DNA of 44,394 nucleotides from DASTSN01 sp035760665 (GTDB lineage: Bacteria; Bacteroidota; Bacteroidia; Chitinophagales; Chitinophagaceae), in the NCBI GenBank assembly GCA_035760665.1, contig DASTSN010000076.1:1-44394 (forward strand), read 5' to 3'. The notes under the pieces are model-generated. The model was not told where the DNA came from. It saw nothing but the letters and a program-made list of their open reading frames with translations, and searched no databases. The translations under genes were made by a program, and so were the position numbers. Below, piece after piece: positions 24,692 to 33,186 of this stretch (its first letter is position 1; the number at the start of each line of letters is the position of its first letter).

Positions 24692-25789
24692 ATGGTTAGC
24701 AATAAAGTACTTCGCTATTTAACATTGCCCTCGCTGTTTGGCACACAGCGTACCAAGGAAATCTTACGTGTTAATCCCACCGTCATTCCACAGCGGGAAG
24801 AAGCCGGCGAGGTAACTATTTATGTGTACGATTACGATGCGGACGGGGTGGATACTTTTCATTTCAACAAAACGGAAGATTGTTTTGCTTTTAAACAGTC
24901 TCGTCGCATCAGCTGGATTAATATTGACGGACTGCGAAAAGCAGACGTAGAATCTGTAGCCAATCACTTTGGCATTCACCCGTTGCTGGTGGAAGATATT
25001 TTAAGCATGAATCAACGGCCTAAGATGGATGAGGTGGAAGGTATACTTTTTTGCCTCCTGAATATGCTTTATTATAATGACAAGGAAATGACCGTAGAGC
25101 AGGAGCAGATCAGCATAGCGCTGGGAAAAGATTTTGTTATCAGCTTCCAGGAAGACGCTACCCGCGACGTATTTAATCCTTTGCGAACGCGGCTCAAAAT
25201 CAGCAACAGTAAAATACGGCAACGGTCTGCTGATTACCTCTGTTACACAATGCTGGACCTGATTGTTGACAATTACTTCCTGGTAATGGAAAAACTGGTT
25301 GAACGGGTGGAATTGCTGGAGGAAGAGGTTGTACGCAGCAGCAGCAAACGAACGCTGGCCAAAATCAACCAACTGAGAAAAGAATTGATTGTGTTAAAAC
25401 GAAATATTGCACCTGTCAGGGATCTGCTTTCCGGTATCATCCGCAGTGAGAGCGAGCTGCTTGACGACAGGACAACAAAATATTTTAAGGATGTGCATGA
25501 TCATATTATTCAGGCCTACGACCTATCTGAAAACTACCGTGATATGATGATGAGCATGCAGGATCTCTATATCAACAATGTGAACCTGCGCATGAATGAA
25601 GTGATGAAAGTGATGGCCATTGTTACCTGCCTCCTGGCACCGGCTACCGTTATTGGCGGCATTTTCGGCATGAATTTTCATGATGTGCCTTTGCTGCAAA
25701 ATCACTGGGGGTTCTGGATTGCAATGGGGCTGATGCTGGTCATTCCTGTTTGGATGTTGTATATTTTCCGCAGGCGGGGCTGGTTTTAA
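24692..25789 (+). CDS. corA: CorA-family magnesium/cobalt transporter
   Basis: Inner-membrane divalent cation channel, 365 aa. A large cytoplasmic N-terminal domain is followed by a long acidic/basic helix (about 205-300) and two C-terminal membrane segments: VMAIVTCLLAPATVIGGIF and HWGFWIAMGLMLVIPVW. The selectivity signature GMN is present in IFGMNFHDVP. The C-terminus is basic (FRRRGWF), as in CorA. The start is ATG 24692, and a TAACTTTA box ends only four bases before it, so the transcript may be nearly leaderless. It is convergent with the DUF2480 gene with a 2-bp gap. Confidence 0.93.
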   Translation: MVSNKVLRYLTLPSLFGTQRTKEILRVNPTVIPQREEAGEVTIYVYDYDADGVDTFHFNKTEDCFAFKQSRRISWINIDGLRKADVESVANHFGIHPLLVEDILSMNQRPKMDEVEGILFCLLNMLYYNDKEMTVEQEQISIALGKDFVISFQEDATRDVFNPLRTRLKISNSKIRQRSADYLCYTMLDLIVDNYFLVMEKLVERVELLEEEVVRSSSKRTLAKINQLRKELIVLKRNIAPVRDLLSGIIRSESELLDDRTTKYFKDVHDHIIQAYDLSENYRDMMMSMQDLYINNVNLRMNEVMKVMAIVTCLLAPATVIGGIFGMNFHDVPLLQNHWGFWIAMGLMLVIPVWMLYIFRRRGWF

Positions 25790-25791
25790 AA

Positions 25792-26298
25792 TTATTTCTT
25801 CTTAAACACCGGCACCGTGCTGCAGGGTTCTCCATACATGATACTTTTGACAACCGGCAGCAGTAATTTTGTTATTTCTGCGTATGCAAATTCCGCAACC
25901 GGCACTTCACCACATCCTTTTATAACCACACGCTTGTCTGTAAATGCTGAAATGTTTATGCGGTTAATATTTTGCAGAAAGAGTGTTCTGTGCAACTGCT
26001 GTTCATCGCCAATAACAATATCCTTCGCCACGGGTTGTAAGTATGCCACCACCAGCATGTAGGCCCACATTGGTATGATGGCATCGGCGGTGCAGGTAAC
26101 GGCTACAGATTTTTGCCGGAAAGTTTCCCAGTCATAGGATTTTAAGGCCTCGCGGAAGTCCTTTTCTTTTAAAATCATGCCCATGAACAAATGATCTTTC
26201 AGATCAAATACCGCCACTGGATTCCTGGGATAAAAATTTTCGAGATCGATTGTAACCAACCCGCTTTCAGCCACCTTATTTATCATAGCATCACTCAT
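25792..26298 (-). CDS. DUF2480 family protein
   Basis: A 168-aa cytosolic protein with the DUF2480 pattern as I recall it: TIDLENFYPRNPVAVFDLKD, then ILKEKDFREALKSYDWE, then the CTADAIIPMWAYML block, and a C-terminal basic tail. It is confined, as far as known, to Bacteroidota and relatives and has no established function. ATG 26298 lies 18 bases after a perfect TACTTTTG -7 box. Confidence 0.85.
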   Translation of the reverse strand: MSDAMINKVAESGLVTIDLENFYPRNPVAVFDLKDHLFMGMILKEKDFREALKSYDWETFRQKSVAVTCTADAIIPMWAYMLVVAYLQPVAKDIVIGDEQQLHRTLFLQNINRINISAFTDKRVVIKGCGEVPVAEFAYAEITKLLLPVVKSIMYGEPCSTVPVFKKK

Positions 26299-26316
26299 AA
26301 TCGCTGTTCTTTACTG

Positions 26317-26324
26317 CAAAAGTA
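26317..26324 (-). promoter_or_regulatory. -7 box of the DUF2480 gene
   Basis: TACTTTTG on the minus strand is a perfect TAnnTTTG, 18 bases before the ATG. Confidence 0.5.
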
Positions 26325-26359
26325 ACAGCATTCGGTATTTCGGCGGTTAAATAGGTAAA

Positions 26360-26391
26360 AACAAAAAACCGGTCATTATGAGACCGGTTTT
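26360..26391 (-). terminator. Terminator of the PpiD-like gene
   Basis: AAACCGGTC, a seven-base loop and GACCGGTTT form a perfect 9-bp stem. On the minus strand it is followed by TTTTTTGTTTTT. It lies just downstream of the stop at 26414. Confidence 0.85.
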
Positions 26392-26413
26392 ACGCTTATT
26401 ATTTAGTTTTTTT

Positions 26414-28546
26414 TTAATAAAACTTAGCGCGGTTATCTTTAATGGTTGCCGCTTTCATTAATACCTGGATCGGGTACGCCATTCGCTGTTGCAGGCCCTG
26501 TGCCAGCTGAATGCGCTGGTCATCAATATTTGCATTCTCTACCGGCGTGGCCGATACATTATCCACACGCAGCGCAAAAACACCATCCGTTCCTTCAATT
26601 GGTTCTGGTACCACTTTTCCGGTATTTGCCGGGTTAAATGTAGCGCCAATGACCCGTGGCTCGTAACCAAAGCTGGCGCTGCCGTTCATTCGCAGGCTGT
26701 CCAGCGATTGCACTGGCTGATTCATGGCGGTTGAAACAGACTCGAGTGTATTTATCTTTCCCATTTTCTGCATTATCTGCCCGGCCTTTTTCTTTTTGCT
26801 GAGAATTGTTTCTACAAAAGGTCTTGCTTTCGCCACCGACTGTACACCTGGTTTATTGATTTCGGTAACAGTACACACAACATAGTTGCTGCCGGCGAGG
26901 AACGGCTGTAATACATCTCCCTTATCGGCTGCGAAAATCGCTTTCACCAACTGGCGGGATACCACGGTCGGACTAATTGAAAAGTCGTTGGGGCGTATAT
27001 CTGTTGCCAGGAATTTATTAAGTCCTTTGGTTTTTAAATTCTTCTCAAAATTTTCGTCAAATGTTTTACGGTCGCGGCTGTCACCGGCAAACTGGCTTGC
27101 CTTGTTACTAACGCTGTCATCGGTGCTGCTGCTGGCATAGATTGGCTTGGTGAGATAGGCGATTTTGTATGCCGGGTCACTGCCTTTTTGTGAAAGGATT
27201 TCGATGTAGTGGTATCCAAAATCCGTTTTCACCACGCCTTTATCTCCCGTTTTATGTCCAAAAATAAAATCATTGAATGGGGCAACCATCTGGCCGGTAG
27301 GAATATTTTCATATACGCCGCCTTTGTCTTTACTGCCTGGGTCGTCAGAGAATTTCACGCAGAGGCTGTCAAAATTAGCACCGTTTCTTATGGCTGTCTG
27401 AATACTGTCGGCCAGGTGTTTGGCGGTGCTGTCGTCACGAACCGGAATCCATTGTCCCTGCTGGTTTTGTTGCTGGGTGGCAATCAGGATATGGCGAACT
27501 TTTACTGTATCGGGCCATTGTTGAATGTCCATCATTTTGGCCATTGCATAATGGTCAGCATCAAGGTAGGGTCCGTAAATTCCGCCAACCGGTGTTTTTA
27601 GTATAGAATCTTTGAGGGGTTGCTTAATAGCTGCCTTACTGATGTGACCATCGTAAAATGGAGCATCTGTTCCGTTCTTGCCAAGAAAAGCTTCCATGTC
27701 TTTGGTGCTGCCAAATTCAGCCTTGAGAGATTCCAGTTTTTCTCTTACCGCGGCGCTATCAGCTGCATTGGGCCCTGCATTGAATAACACATATTCTATA
27801 TTACGTGTTTCTTCGTCTTGTTTAAACTGGTCTTTATGCTTGTTTATATATGCAGCAATTTCCTCATCGCTTACCTTCACGCTGCTGTCAGCGATCGTTG
27901 AATACGGAACTTTTACATAGGAAATTTTTGCGAGCTGGCTGTTCTCTGCGTTTTGTTTTTCAACATACCACTTTGGAACATTGACAGAATTTACAATCAG
28001 CGATGTGTATTTCTCCATCATCCGGTTGTACTCCAGGTTGGTGATATACGAATTGAGCTGTTGGCGATCGCTGGCAACCGTACTCCGTTTCCATTGTGTG
28101 ATAAACTGTTTGGCAGCCGCCTCATCGTAGGTGTTGGTTTTGGGATCAGTAAAACGCTGTTTCATGTCCTGCGGAGGATTTTTTCCAAACAGGATATCAT
28201 TAATTTCATTTTTACCTACCGTAATACCCAGTTTTTCAAATTCGTCGTCGAGGAGAATTTTACTCACCTCGCGGTTCCAAAGGCTTTCATTCAATTGCTG
28301 GCGGCCTCTGTCGTCCATTGTGTAACCCTGTTGCTGCTGGTAATCTTCCTCGGCAGCATACTCTTTTTGAAAGGTTGTATAATCAATTTTTTTACCGTTG
28401 ACCACACCCAGCGTGGTGGAATTGCCACCAAACAGGCGGCTGCGGCCGGTAAAGGCATCCATTAATATAAATGCAACTAAAGACACTGCAATCGCTATCA
28501 CCGCGATCCTCGCACCTTTCTCCCTGATTGTTTGAATAATTGACAT
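26414..28546 (-). CDS. PpiD/SurA-like peptidyl-prolyl isomerase
   Basis: A 710-aa envelope foldase. One N-terminal membrane anchor (IAVIAIAVSLVAFILMDAF, residues 14-32) is followed by a SurA_N-like helical region (VVNGKKIDYTTFQKEY ... NRMMEKYTSLIVN). A parvulin-type PpiC domain lies near 345-455 (VKVRHILIATQQ, ADSIQTAIRNGANFDSLCVKFS, DFGYHYIEI). A second, degenerate isomerase-like domain follows to the C-terminus. The topology fits PpiD, a periplasmic chaperone tethered to the inner membrane near the Sec translocon. The promoter at 28577-28607 is a perfect match to the Bacteroidota consensus, and a terminator follows at 26360. Confidence 0.9.
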   Translation of the reverse strand: MSIIQTIREKGARIAVIAIAVSLVAFILMDAFTGRSRLFGGNSTTLGVVNGKKIDYTTFQKEYAAEEDYQQQQGYTMDDRGRQQLNESLWNREVSKILLDDEFEKLGITVGKNEINDILFGKNPPQDMKQRFTDPKTNTYDEAAAKQFITQWKRSTVASDRQQLNSYITNLEYNRMMEKYTSLIVNSVNVPKWYVEKQNAENSQLAKISYVKVPYSTIADSSVKVSDEEIAAYINKHKDQFKQDEETRNIEYVLFNAGPNAADSAAVREKLESLKAEFGSTKDMEAFLGKNGTDAPFYDGHISKAAIKQPLKDSILKTPVGGIYGPYLDADHYAMAKMMDIQQWPDTVKVRHILIATQQQNQQGQWIPVRDDSTAKHLADSIQTAIRNGANFDSLCVKFSDDPGSKDKGGVYENIPTGQMVAPFNDFIFGHKTGDKGVVKTDFGYHYIEILSQKGSDPAYKIAYLTKPIYASSSTDDSVSNKASQFAGDSRDRKTFDENFEKNLKTKGLNKFLATDIRPNDFSISPTVVSRQLVKAIFAADKGDVLQPFLAGSNYVVCTVTEINKPGVQSVAKARPFVETILSKKKKAGQIMQKMGKINTLESVSTAMNQPVQSLDSLRMNGSASFGYEPRVIGATFNPANTGKVVPEPIEGTDGVFALRVDNVSATPVENANIDDQRIQLAQGLQQRMAYPIQVLMKAATIKDNRAKFY

Positions 28547-28576
28547 AATAATATAGTAGGGTTAAAAAACGGATGG

Positions 28577-28607
28577 CAAAAATAGGGTAATTATAATTAT
28601 GAACAAA
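28577..28607 (-). promoter_or_regulatory. Consensus promoter of the PpiD-like gene
   Basis: On the minus strand TTTG (28604-28607), 19 bases, TATTTTTG (28577-28584): a perfect -33/-7 pair. It leaves a leader of about 25 bases. A DnaA box (28609-28617) starts one base upstream of the -33 element. Confidence 0.75.
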
Positions 28608-29165
28608 TTGTGGAAAACCGTTCAAAAGCCTTGAAAATACGCTGTTTCAAAACGATACTTTTTTCATTTTTTGCGTTTTTGTATAATCTTTTACTCCCAG
28701 ACAAGGAACACCGAAATAGCTCATTCTGCCCATAAGCCTGTGCTTCTTTTTACCCACACCAGTATGTTAACGCATCTTTTTTTCTGTGAATAACCCCATG
28801 TGAAACGTGGATATGAAACTGGATTTTTGGAAAAGAGGTTTTCTTTTGACCTAACCGTTTGGGAAATATGTAAACTTCCCTTCTTTTTTCCCGGTAATAC
28901 GCACAGTTGCTGATCGCCAAGTTATACTCACATTTGATTTTTATACATATTCACTTTACTGTGGAAAATAGTGTCAAGAGTATAGCTGTTCTGAAAACTG
29001 GGTGTGGATTTCAAATAAAAAAATGTGGATTGTTGTGAGTTGGTAACTTTGTAGTAAATACGTTTTTAGGGTTATCCACAAATTCACAGGACTAATAATA
29101 ATAGACTTTTTTTTAAAAATATATATTAATACAATTATTATAAGAATAAAATACAGCGAAGAAAT
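28600..29165. other. Candidate chromosomal replication origin (oriC)
   Basis: This gene-free stretch between divergent genes carries DnaA-box-like 9-mers. Perfect TTATNCACA: 28785-28793 (minus) and 29072-29080 (plus). One mismatch: TTTTCCACA at 28609-28617 and 28960-28968 (both minus), and TTACCCACA at 28750-28758 (plus). Two mismatches: 29003-29011, 29024-29032 and 28806-28814 (minus). Directly after the last perfect box comes the TAA/TAG trinucleotide run at 29093-29104, then about 60 bases that are almost pure A/T (29105-29153), suitable as a DNA-unwinding element. By chance one expects about 0.02 perfect sites in 590 bp on both strands. dnaA is not nearby, which is common in Bacteroidota. 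GC skew could not be computed. A DnaA-controlled regulatory region is the main alternative. Confidence 0.65.
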
Positions 29166-29167
29166 TG

Positions 29168-29201
29168 TTTTGAAAAATTGGAATGCGAAGCCGTAATATT
29201 G
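29168..29201 (+). promoter_or_regulatory. Probable nadA promoter
   Basis: TTTTG (29168-29172), 21 bases, then TAATATTG (29194-29201), one mismatch from TAnnTTTG, 22 bases before ATG 29224. It lies at the right edge of the candidate origin. Confidence 0.45.
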
Positions 29202-29223
29202 TCCTCCGCAAAAACATTTGATC

Positions 29224-30234
29224 ATGGATACTGGCATACTGAGCGCAGCGAAAGCCAATGTAGAGAATAAAGGGTTTCTTGATATTGAACTTGATCCAAC
29301 CCTGGATTTATTTGCAGAGATAGAACGCTTAAAAAAAGAAAAGAAAGCTATTTTGCTGGCACACTACTACCAGGAACCGGATATCCAGGATGTGGCAGAC
29401 TATATCGGCGATAGCCTTGGACTGGCACAGCAAGCAGAAAAGACAAATGCGGACATGATTGTTTTTGCTGGTGTGCATTTTATGGCTGAAACCGCCAAAA
29501 TACTAAACCCTTCTAAAAAAGTACTGATTCCGGACCTGAAAGCCGGCTGTTCCCTTAGTGATAGTTGTCCGCCGCCACTTTTTAAAAAATTCAAAGAACA
29601 ACATCCCGATCACGTTGTCGTGAGCTATATCAACTGCAGTGCCGGCATTAAAGCGCTAAGCGATGTTATTTGCACCAGTAGTAATGCTAAAGCAATTGTG
29701 GAAAGTTTTCCCAAAGAACAACCCATTATTTTTGCCCCGGATAAAAATCTCGGTGCTTATATCAACAAAATTACGGGCCGCAATATGCTGCTCTGGAATG
29801 GCTCCTGCATGGTTCATGAAATTTTCAGCCTGGAGAAGATTACGAAACTAAAAACGCGTCATCCAAACGCAAAACTAATAGCTCACCCGGAATGTGAAGA
29901 TCATATTTTAAAAATTGCTGATTTTATCGGTTCAACTACAGGACTTTTAAATTATACACAAACTGATGATGCACAGGAATATATTGTGGCAACAGAAACG
30001 GGCATTCTGCACCAGATGATGAAAGCTTCTCCAAACAAATCGTTTATTCCTGCACCGCCCAATAATAGCTGTGCCTGCAACGATTGCCCGCATATGAAAC
30101 TGAATACGCTGGAAAAGCTATACTTGTGCATGCTATACGAAACACCGGAAATTACCATGGAGGAAGGCTTACGAGTTGCTGCTAAAAAACCTATTGACCG
30201 GATGCTTGAAATCAGCCGGCGGGCAGGGTTATAA
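29224..30234 (+). CDS. nadA: Quinolinate synthase A
   Basis: Iron-sulfur enzyme that condenses iminoaspartate with dihydroxyacetone phosphate to quinolinate in NAD synthesis. It is 336 aa from ATG 29224 (MDTGILSAA); a TTG two codons earlier is possible. Conserved blocks are LAHYYQEPDIQDVADYIGDS, FAGVHFMAETAKIL, the first cluster cysteine in DLKAGCSLSDSCP, SYINCSAGIKA, the second in WNGSCMVHEIF, HPECE, and the third in the C-terminal NNSCACNDCPHMKLN. NadB and NadC are not in the window. It is the first gene to the right of the putative origin, reading away from it. Confidence 0.95.
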   Translation: MDTGILSAAKANVENKGFLDIELDPTLDLFAEIERLKKEKKAILLAHYYQEPDIQDVADYIGDSLGLAQQAEKTNADMIVFAGVHFMAETAKILNPSKKVLIPDLKAGCSLSDSCPPPLFKKFKEQHPDHVVVSYINCSAGIKALSDVICTSSNAKAIVESFPKEQPIIFAPDKNLGAYINKITGRNMLLWNGSCMVHEIFSLEKITKLKTRHPNAKLIAHPECEDHILKIADFIGSTTGLLNYTQTDDAQEYIVATETGILHQMMKASPNKSFIPAPPNNSCACNDCPHMKLNTLEKLYLCMLYETPEITMEEGLRVAAKKPIDRMLEISRRAGL

Positions 30235-30244
30235 GATAGGTATT

Positions 30245-31894
30245 TTACTGATGGTTTTTCTTTAATTCTATCAACATCATTTCTGTTAACTGGCTCTTTC
30301 GTTTTTCCGGAAGTAAAAATTTTAGTTGCAGCCTGGTGATTTCATAATCACGATTTGTGTAAACCATTCCAGTGGTATATTTTTTTTGTACCTCGGGCCA
30401 GAATTTTTTATCAATCATTACCCACACAGGCCGCCCCTTGCTGAAAGCACTGTCTGAAAAAGAATTTCGCAATGAGGCGGTATAGAAACAAAACGATGAA
30501 CTGTACACATCAGGCCAAAAATAAATGTCGGAAGGATCAATGGTTCCTTTTATTCGTTTAGCCAGTTCGTTTCCAGCCTGGTAAGTTAAGAGTTGCGGGT
30601 AGAAATTTGCATTTAATAAAAAGAAGACCAGGGAAATTGCAGCTGCAGACATGCAGACTGCCTTTTGTACAGCTGTAAAAAATTGACTTTTATAAAAATA
30701 AATAACTGCGGCTAATAGAATAATGACAAAGGGAAAGATCAGCCAGTTTTTCACCGGAAAAAACCAGGCGTTTACCAGCGCAGCTATGATAAGTAAAAGT
30801 ATAACTATAACGGCTTGTATACGAAAGATAAGTTTTGATCGGTGCACATTCCCAATAATACATGCGGCCGTTACTACCGCAGCTGCTGGAAAAGTTATAT
30901 TAAGATAATGCGGGAGTTTGAAACCTGAAAAGCTAAGGAGCAGGGCGATAATAATAATTGTTGCAGTTGTCAGCCATTCCTGGCTTCGGGTAAGCCAGTT
31001 CCGAATTCGGTCAAAAAGAGCAAAATAGGTTAATATGCTCCAAGGAGCAAAGGCCCATAAAAAAGAATGTATAAAAAACAGGTAATCATTCTTTGCATCG
31101 CTGCCAAAGCTATCGCCCTGGAATCGTTCAACACTTTGTCCAAGCAGGATAAACAGCACACCGTTAATATGATCTTTTCCCCGTACCACTTTTTCGGGGT
31201 GCAGGTTAAACTGCAGGTAATAACAGTATACCACGGGTGAAATAAATACAGCAAAGAAGAGGATTAACAGCAATAGCTGCCAGCTGTAAAAGAAAGCCCA
31301 GTCTTTTCGATATAGTAAATAAAAGAAAATACCCACAGCCGGTGTAAACACGGCGATGTGGCCTTTTGTAGCAAAGCCAAGTGCTAAACCAAGGGATGCT
31401 CCTATAATATTTATAAACTTTCGTGTCTGTATAAGTTCAACCAGTTGCCAGGTAGCAAAAGCAACACAGGCTGTGAGAATAGCATCCATCCTGACATCAT
31501 TATTGGCAAGGATAAATGCAAAAGCTGAAGAAATAAGCAAAGCGGCAAGCCTTCCGGTTTCTACGTTGTATAAATTTTTTCCCAGGCGAAAGACAGACCA
31601 AACACCCAGGACAGTAAATAACAGGGAAGGAAATTTATACGCAAATGATGTAACACCAAAGAGGTGATAACTCAGCGCACACAACCAGAAATGTAAATGC
31701 GGTTTATCCAGGTAATCTTTACCGTTATCAATCAGGTTTACAAAGTCATTTGTCAGGTACATGTGCAGAGCAATATCGGCATGATGTGCAGAGTCATTAT
31801 CCATTAACGGAACGAATAATCCGGTGATATAAACGATACCAAGCAGCGAAAAAAGGAAAAAGTAAACCTGTTTTGGAAGAAAAGCTGTGTTCAT
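30245..31894 (-). CDS. GT39/ArnT-like polytopic glycosyltransferase
   Basis: A 549-aa inner-membrane protein with about twelve hydrophobic segments. The N-terminal part has the ArnT/PMT_2 pattern: a first segment, then an acidic pair in VPLMDNDSAHHADIA (expected catalytic DE/DD position), and YLDKPHLHFWLCAL followed by FKFPSLLFT-like YKFPSLLFT and RLAALLISSAFAF. The C-terminal soluble part is small. Such enzymes move a sugar from a polyprenyl-phosphate carrier onto lipid A or protein in the periplasm. Acceptor and sugar are unknown. It converges with nadA (10-bp gap), and the aminotransferase gene lies 76 bp upstream on the same strand. Confidence 0.88.
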   Translation of the reverse strand: MNTAFLPKQVYFFLFSLLGIVYITGLFVPLMDNDSAHHADIALHMYLTNDFVNLIDNGKDYLDKPHLHFWLCALSYHLFGVTSFAYKFPSLLFTVLGVWSVFRLGKNLYNVETGRLAALLISSAFAFILANNDVRMDAILTACVAFATWQLVELIQTRKFINIIGASLGLALGFATKGHIAVFTPAVGIFFYLLYRKDWAFFYSWQLLLLILFFAVFISPVVYCYYLQFNLHPEKVVRGKDHINGVLFILLGQSVERFQGDSFGSDAKNDYLFFIHSFLWAFAPWSILTYFALFDRIRNWLTRSQEWLTTATIIIIALLLSFSGFKLPHYLNITFPAAAVVTAACIIGNVHRSKLIFRIQAVIVILLLIIAALVNAWFFPVKNWLIFPFVIILLAAVIYFYKSQFFTAVQKAVCMSAAAISLVFFLLNANFYPQLLTYQAGNELAKRIKGTIDPSDIYFWPDVYSSSFCFYTASLRNSFSDSAFSKGRPVWVMIDKKFWPEVQKKYTTGMVYTNRDYEITRLQLKFLLPEKRKSQLTEMMLIELKKNHQ

Positions 31895-31970
31895 CAGCTA
31901 TTTATTTGTAACAAAATAAAGCTGTTTTAAATAGACGGGAAAGAATTTCAGCAGAAATAGGAGCCTGTCT

Positions 31971-33119
31971 TTACAACTGCGATAGTTTTTCTGCAGCCGC
32001 AACCAGGGTTTCATCTTTTTTGGCAAAACAAAAGCGCAGCACGCGGTTATCTTGCTGGGATTTATAAAAAGCAGAAACAGGTATGGCGGCCACGCCTTTT
32101 TCTACGGTAAGGCGTATGGCAAAGTCCTGGTCGCTTTGATCACTGATGCGACTGTAATCATAACACTGAAAATAGCTTCCGTGCGAGGGAACAGGAATAA
32201 ACCGTGTATCGGACATAAGCCGGCTGAAAAAATCTCTTTTCTGCTGCAGCCAGCCTGCAATGGAAAGATAGCTGTTTCTGTCTTTTAAAAAATTAGCGAG
32301 TGCAACCTGTACCGGCGAATGACAAGAAAAGCAATTATACTGGTGAACTTTTCGAAATTCTTCCATCAGTTGCGGAGAAGAGATGCAATACCCGGTTTTC
32401 CATCCTGTGCAGTGATATATTTTGCCAAAGGAAAAGCAAACAAATGATCTTTCTAGTAAATCTGGGTAGCGCAAAATACTGAGGTGTGGAAGACCATCGT
32501 AAACCAGGTGCTCATACACTTCGTCACTTACAAGAATGATGTTGCTGTCTTTTACAATATTTTGAAGTGCTGCAATATCATCTTCCCGTAGTACATTACC
32601 AGTCGGATTATGCGGGGAATTCAGGATAATCATTCTTGTTTTGGGAGAAATTTTTTCAGCCACCTTTTGCCAGTTGATTCGGTATCCCGGAAAATCAAGA
32701 CTAATTGTAACTGGTATTGCATGGTTTAGTTCAATAGCGGGTATATAGCAATCATAAGCCGGTTCAAAAACGATTACTTCGTCTCCTGGTTGTAAAACCG
32801 TTGTCAGAGCAGTAAATATCGCATAGGTGCCCCCGGGAGTAATTGTGATTTGCGAAGCGGGATTGATGTTGGTGCTATAGAGAAATGCTGTTTTTTCAGC
32901 AATCACTTCCCGCAAGGGCAGGTAACCCTGCATGGGCATATACTGATTATAACCATCTTTCATGGCTTGATTCACCAAGGCAATTAGTTGCTCATTCATT
33001 GGAAAATCAGGAAAACCCTGCCCCAGGTTGATGGCCTGATGTTTAGCCGCCAAACCACTCATGATCGTAAAAATAGTCGTGCCTGTTGCAGGTAATTTGC
33101 TTTGAATTGTTACTGGCAT
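31971..33119 (-). CDS. Class I/II PLP aminotransferase, methionine aminotransferase (YbdL)-like
   Basis: A 382-aa fold-type I aminotransferase. Features: NLGQGFPDFPMNEQL, YMPMQGYLPLREVIA, the PLP-phosphate loop ITPGGTYAIFTAL, the substrate-aspartate helix NSPHNPTGNV, the PLP-N1 aspartate in VSDEVYEHLVYDG, and the Schiff-base lysine in SFGKIYHCTGWKTGYC. The SFGK-TGWK pattern with HLSIL fits YbdL/kynurenine aminotransferase-like enzymes acting on methionine, glutamine or aromatic amino acids. It lies 67 bp downstream of the SET/ATP-grasp operon but has its own TACTTTTG -7 box at 33128-33135, so it may or may not belong to that system. Confidence 0.87.
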   Translation of the reverse strand: MPVTIQSKLPATGTTIFTIMSGLAAKHQAINLGQGFPDFPMNEQLIALVNQAMKDGYNQYMPMQGYLPLREVIAEKTAFLYSTNINPASQITITPGGTYAIFTALTTVLQPGDEVIVFEPAYDCYIPAIELNHAIPVTISLDFPGYRINWQKVAEKISPKTRMIILNSPHNPTGNVLREDDIAALQNIVKDSNIILVSDEVYEHLVYDGLPHLSILRYPDLLERSFVCFSFGKIYHCTGWKTGYCISSPQLMEEFRKVHQYNCFSCHSPVQVALANFLKDRNSYLSIAGWLQQKRDFFSRLMSDTRFIPVPSHGSYFQCYDYSRISDQSDQDFAIRLTVEKGVAAIPVSAFYKSQQDNRVLRFCFAKKDETLVAAAEKLSQL

Positions 33120-33127
33120 AACAAAAA

Positions 33128-33135
33128 CAAAAGTA
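33128..33135 (-). promoter_or_regulatory. -7 box of the aminotransferase gene
   Basis: TACTTTTG on the minus strand, a perfect TAnnTTTG, ends only eight bases before the ATG, so the leader would be very short. Confidence 0.45.
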
Positions 33136-33186
33136 CAACCACTCTTGCGGAAATAAGCGGTTTAGAAAAAGCAGAAGTGTAAAAAT

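Noticed and set aside
28974..29258. 94-codon minus-strand frame over the candidate origin and the nadA start
   Set aside because: Low-complexity hydrophobic translation of AT-rich DNA, overlapping nadA on the opposite strand; a shadow.
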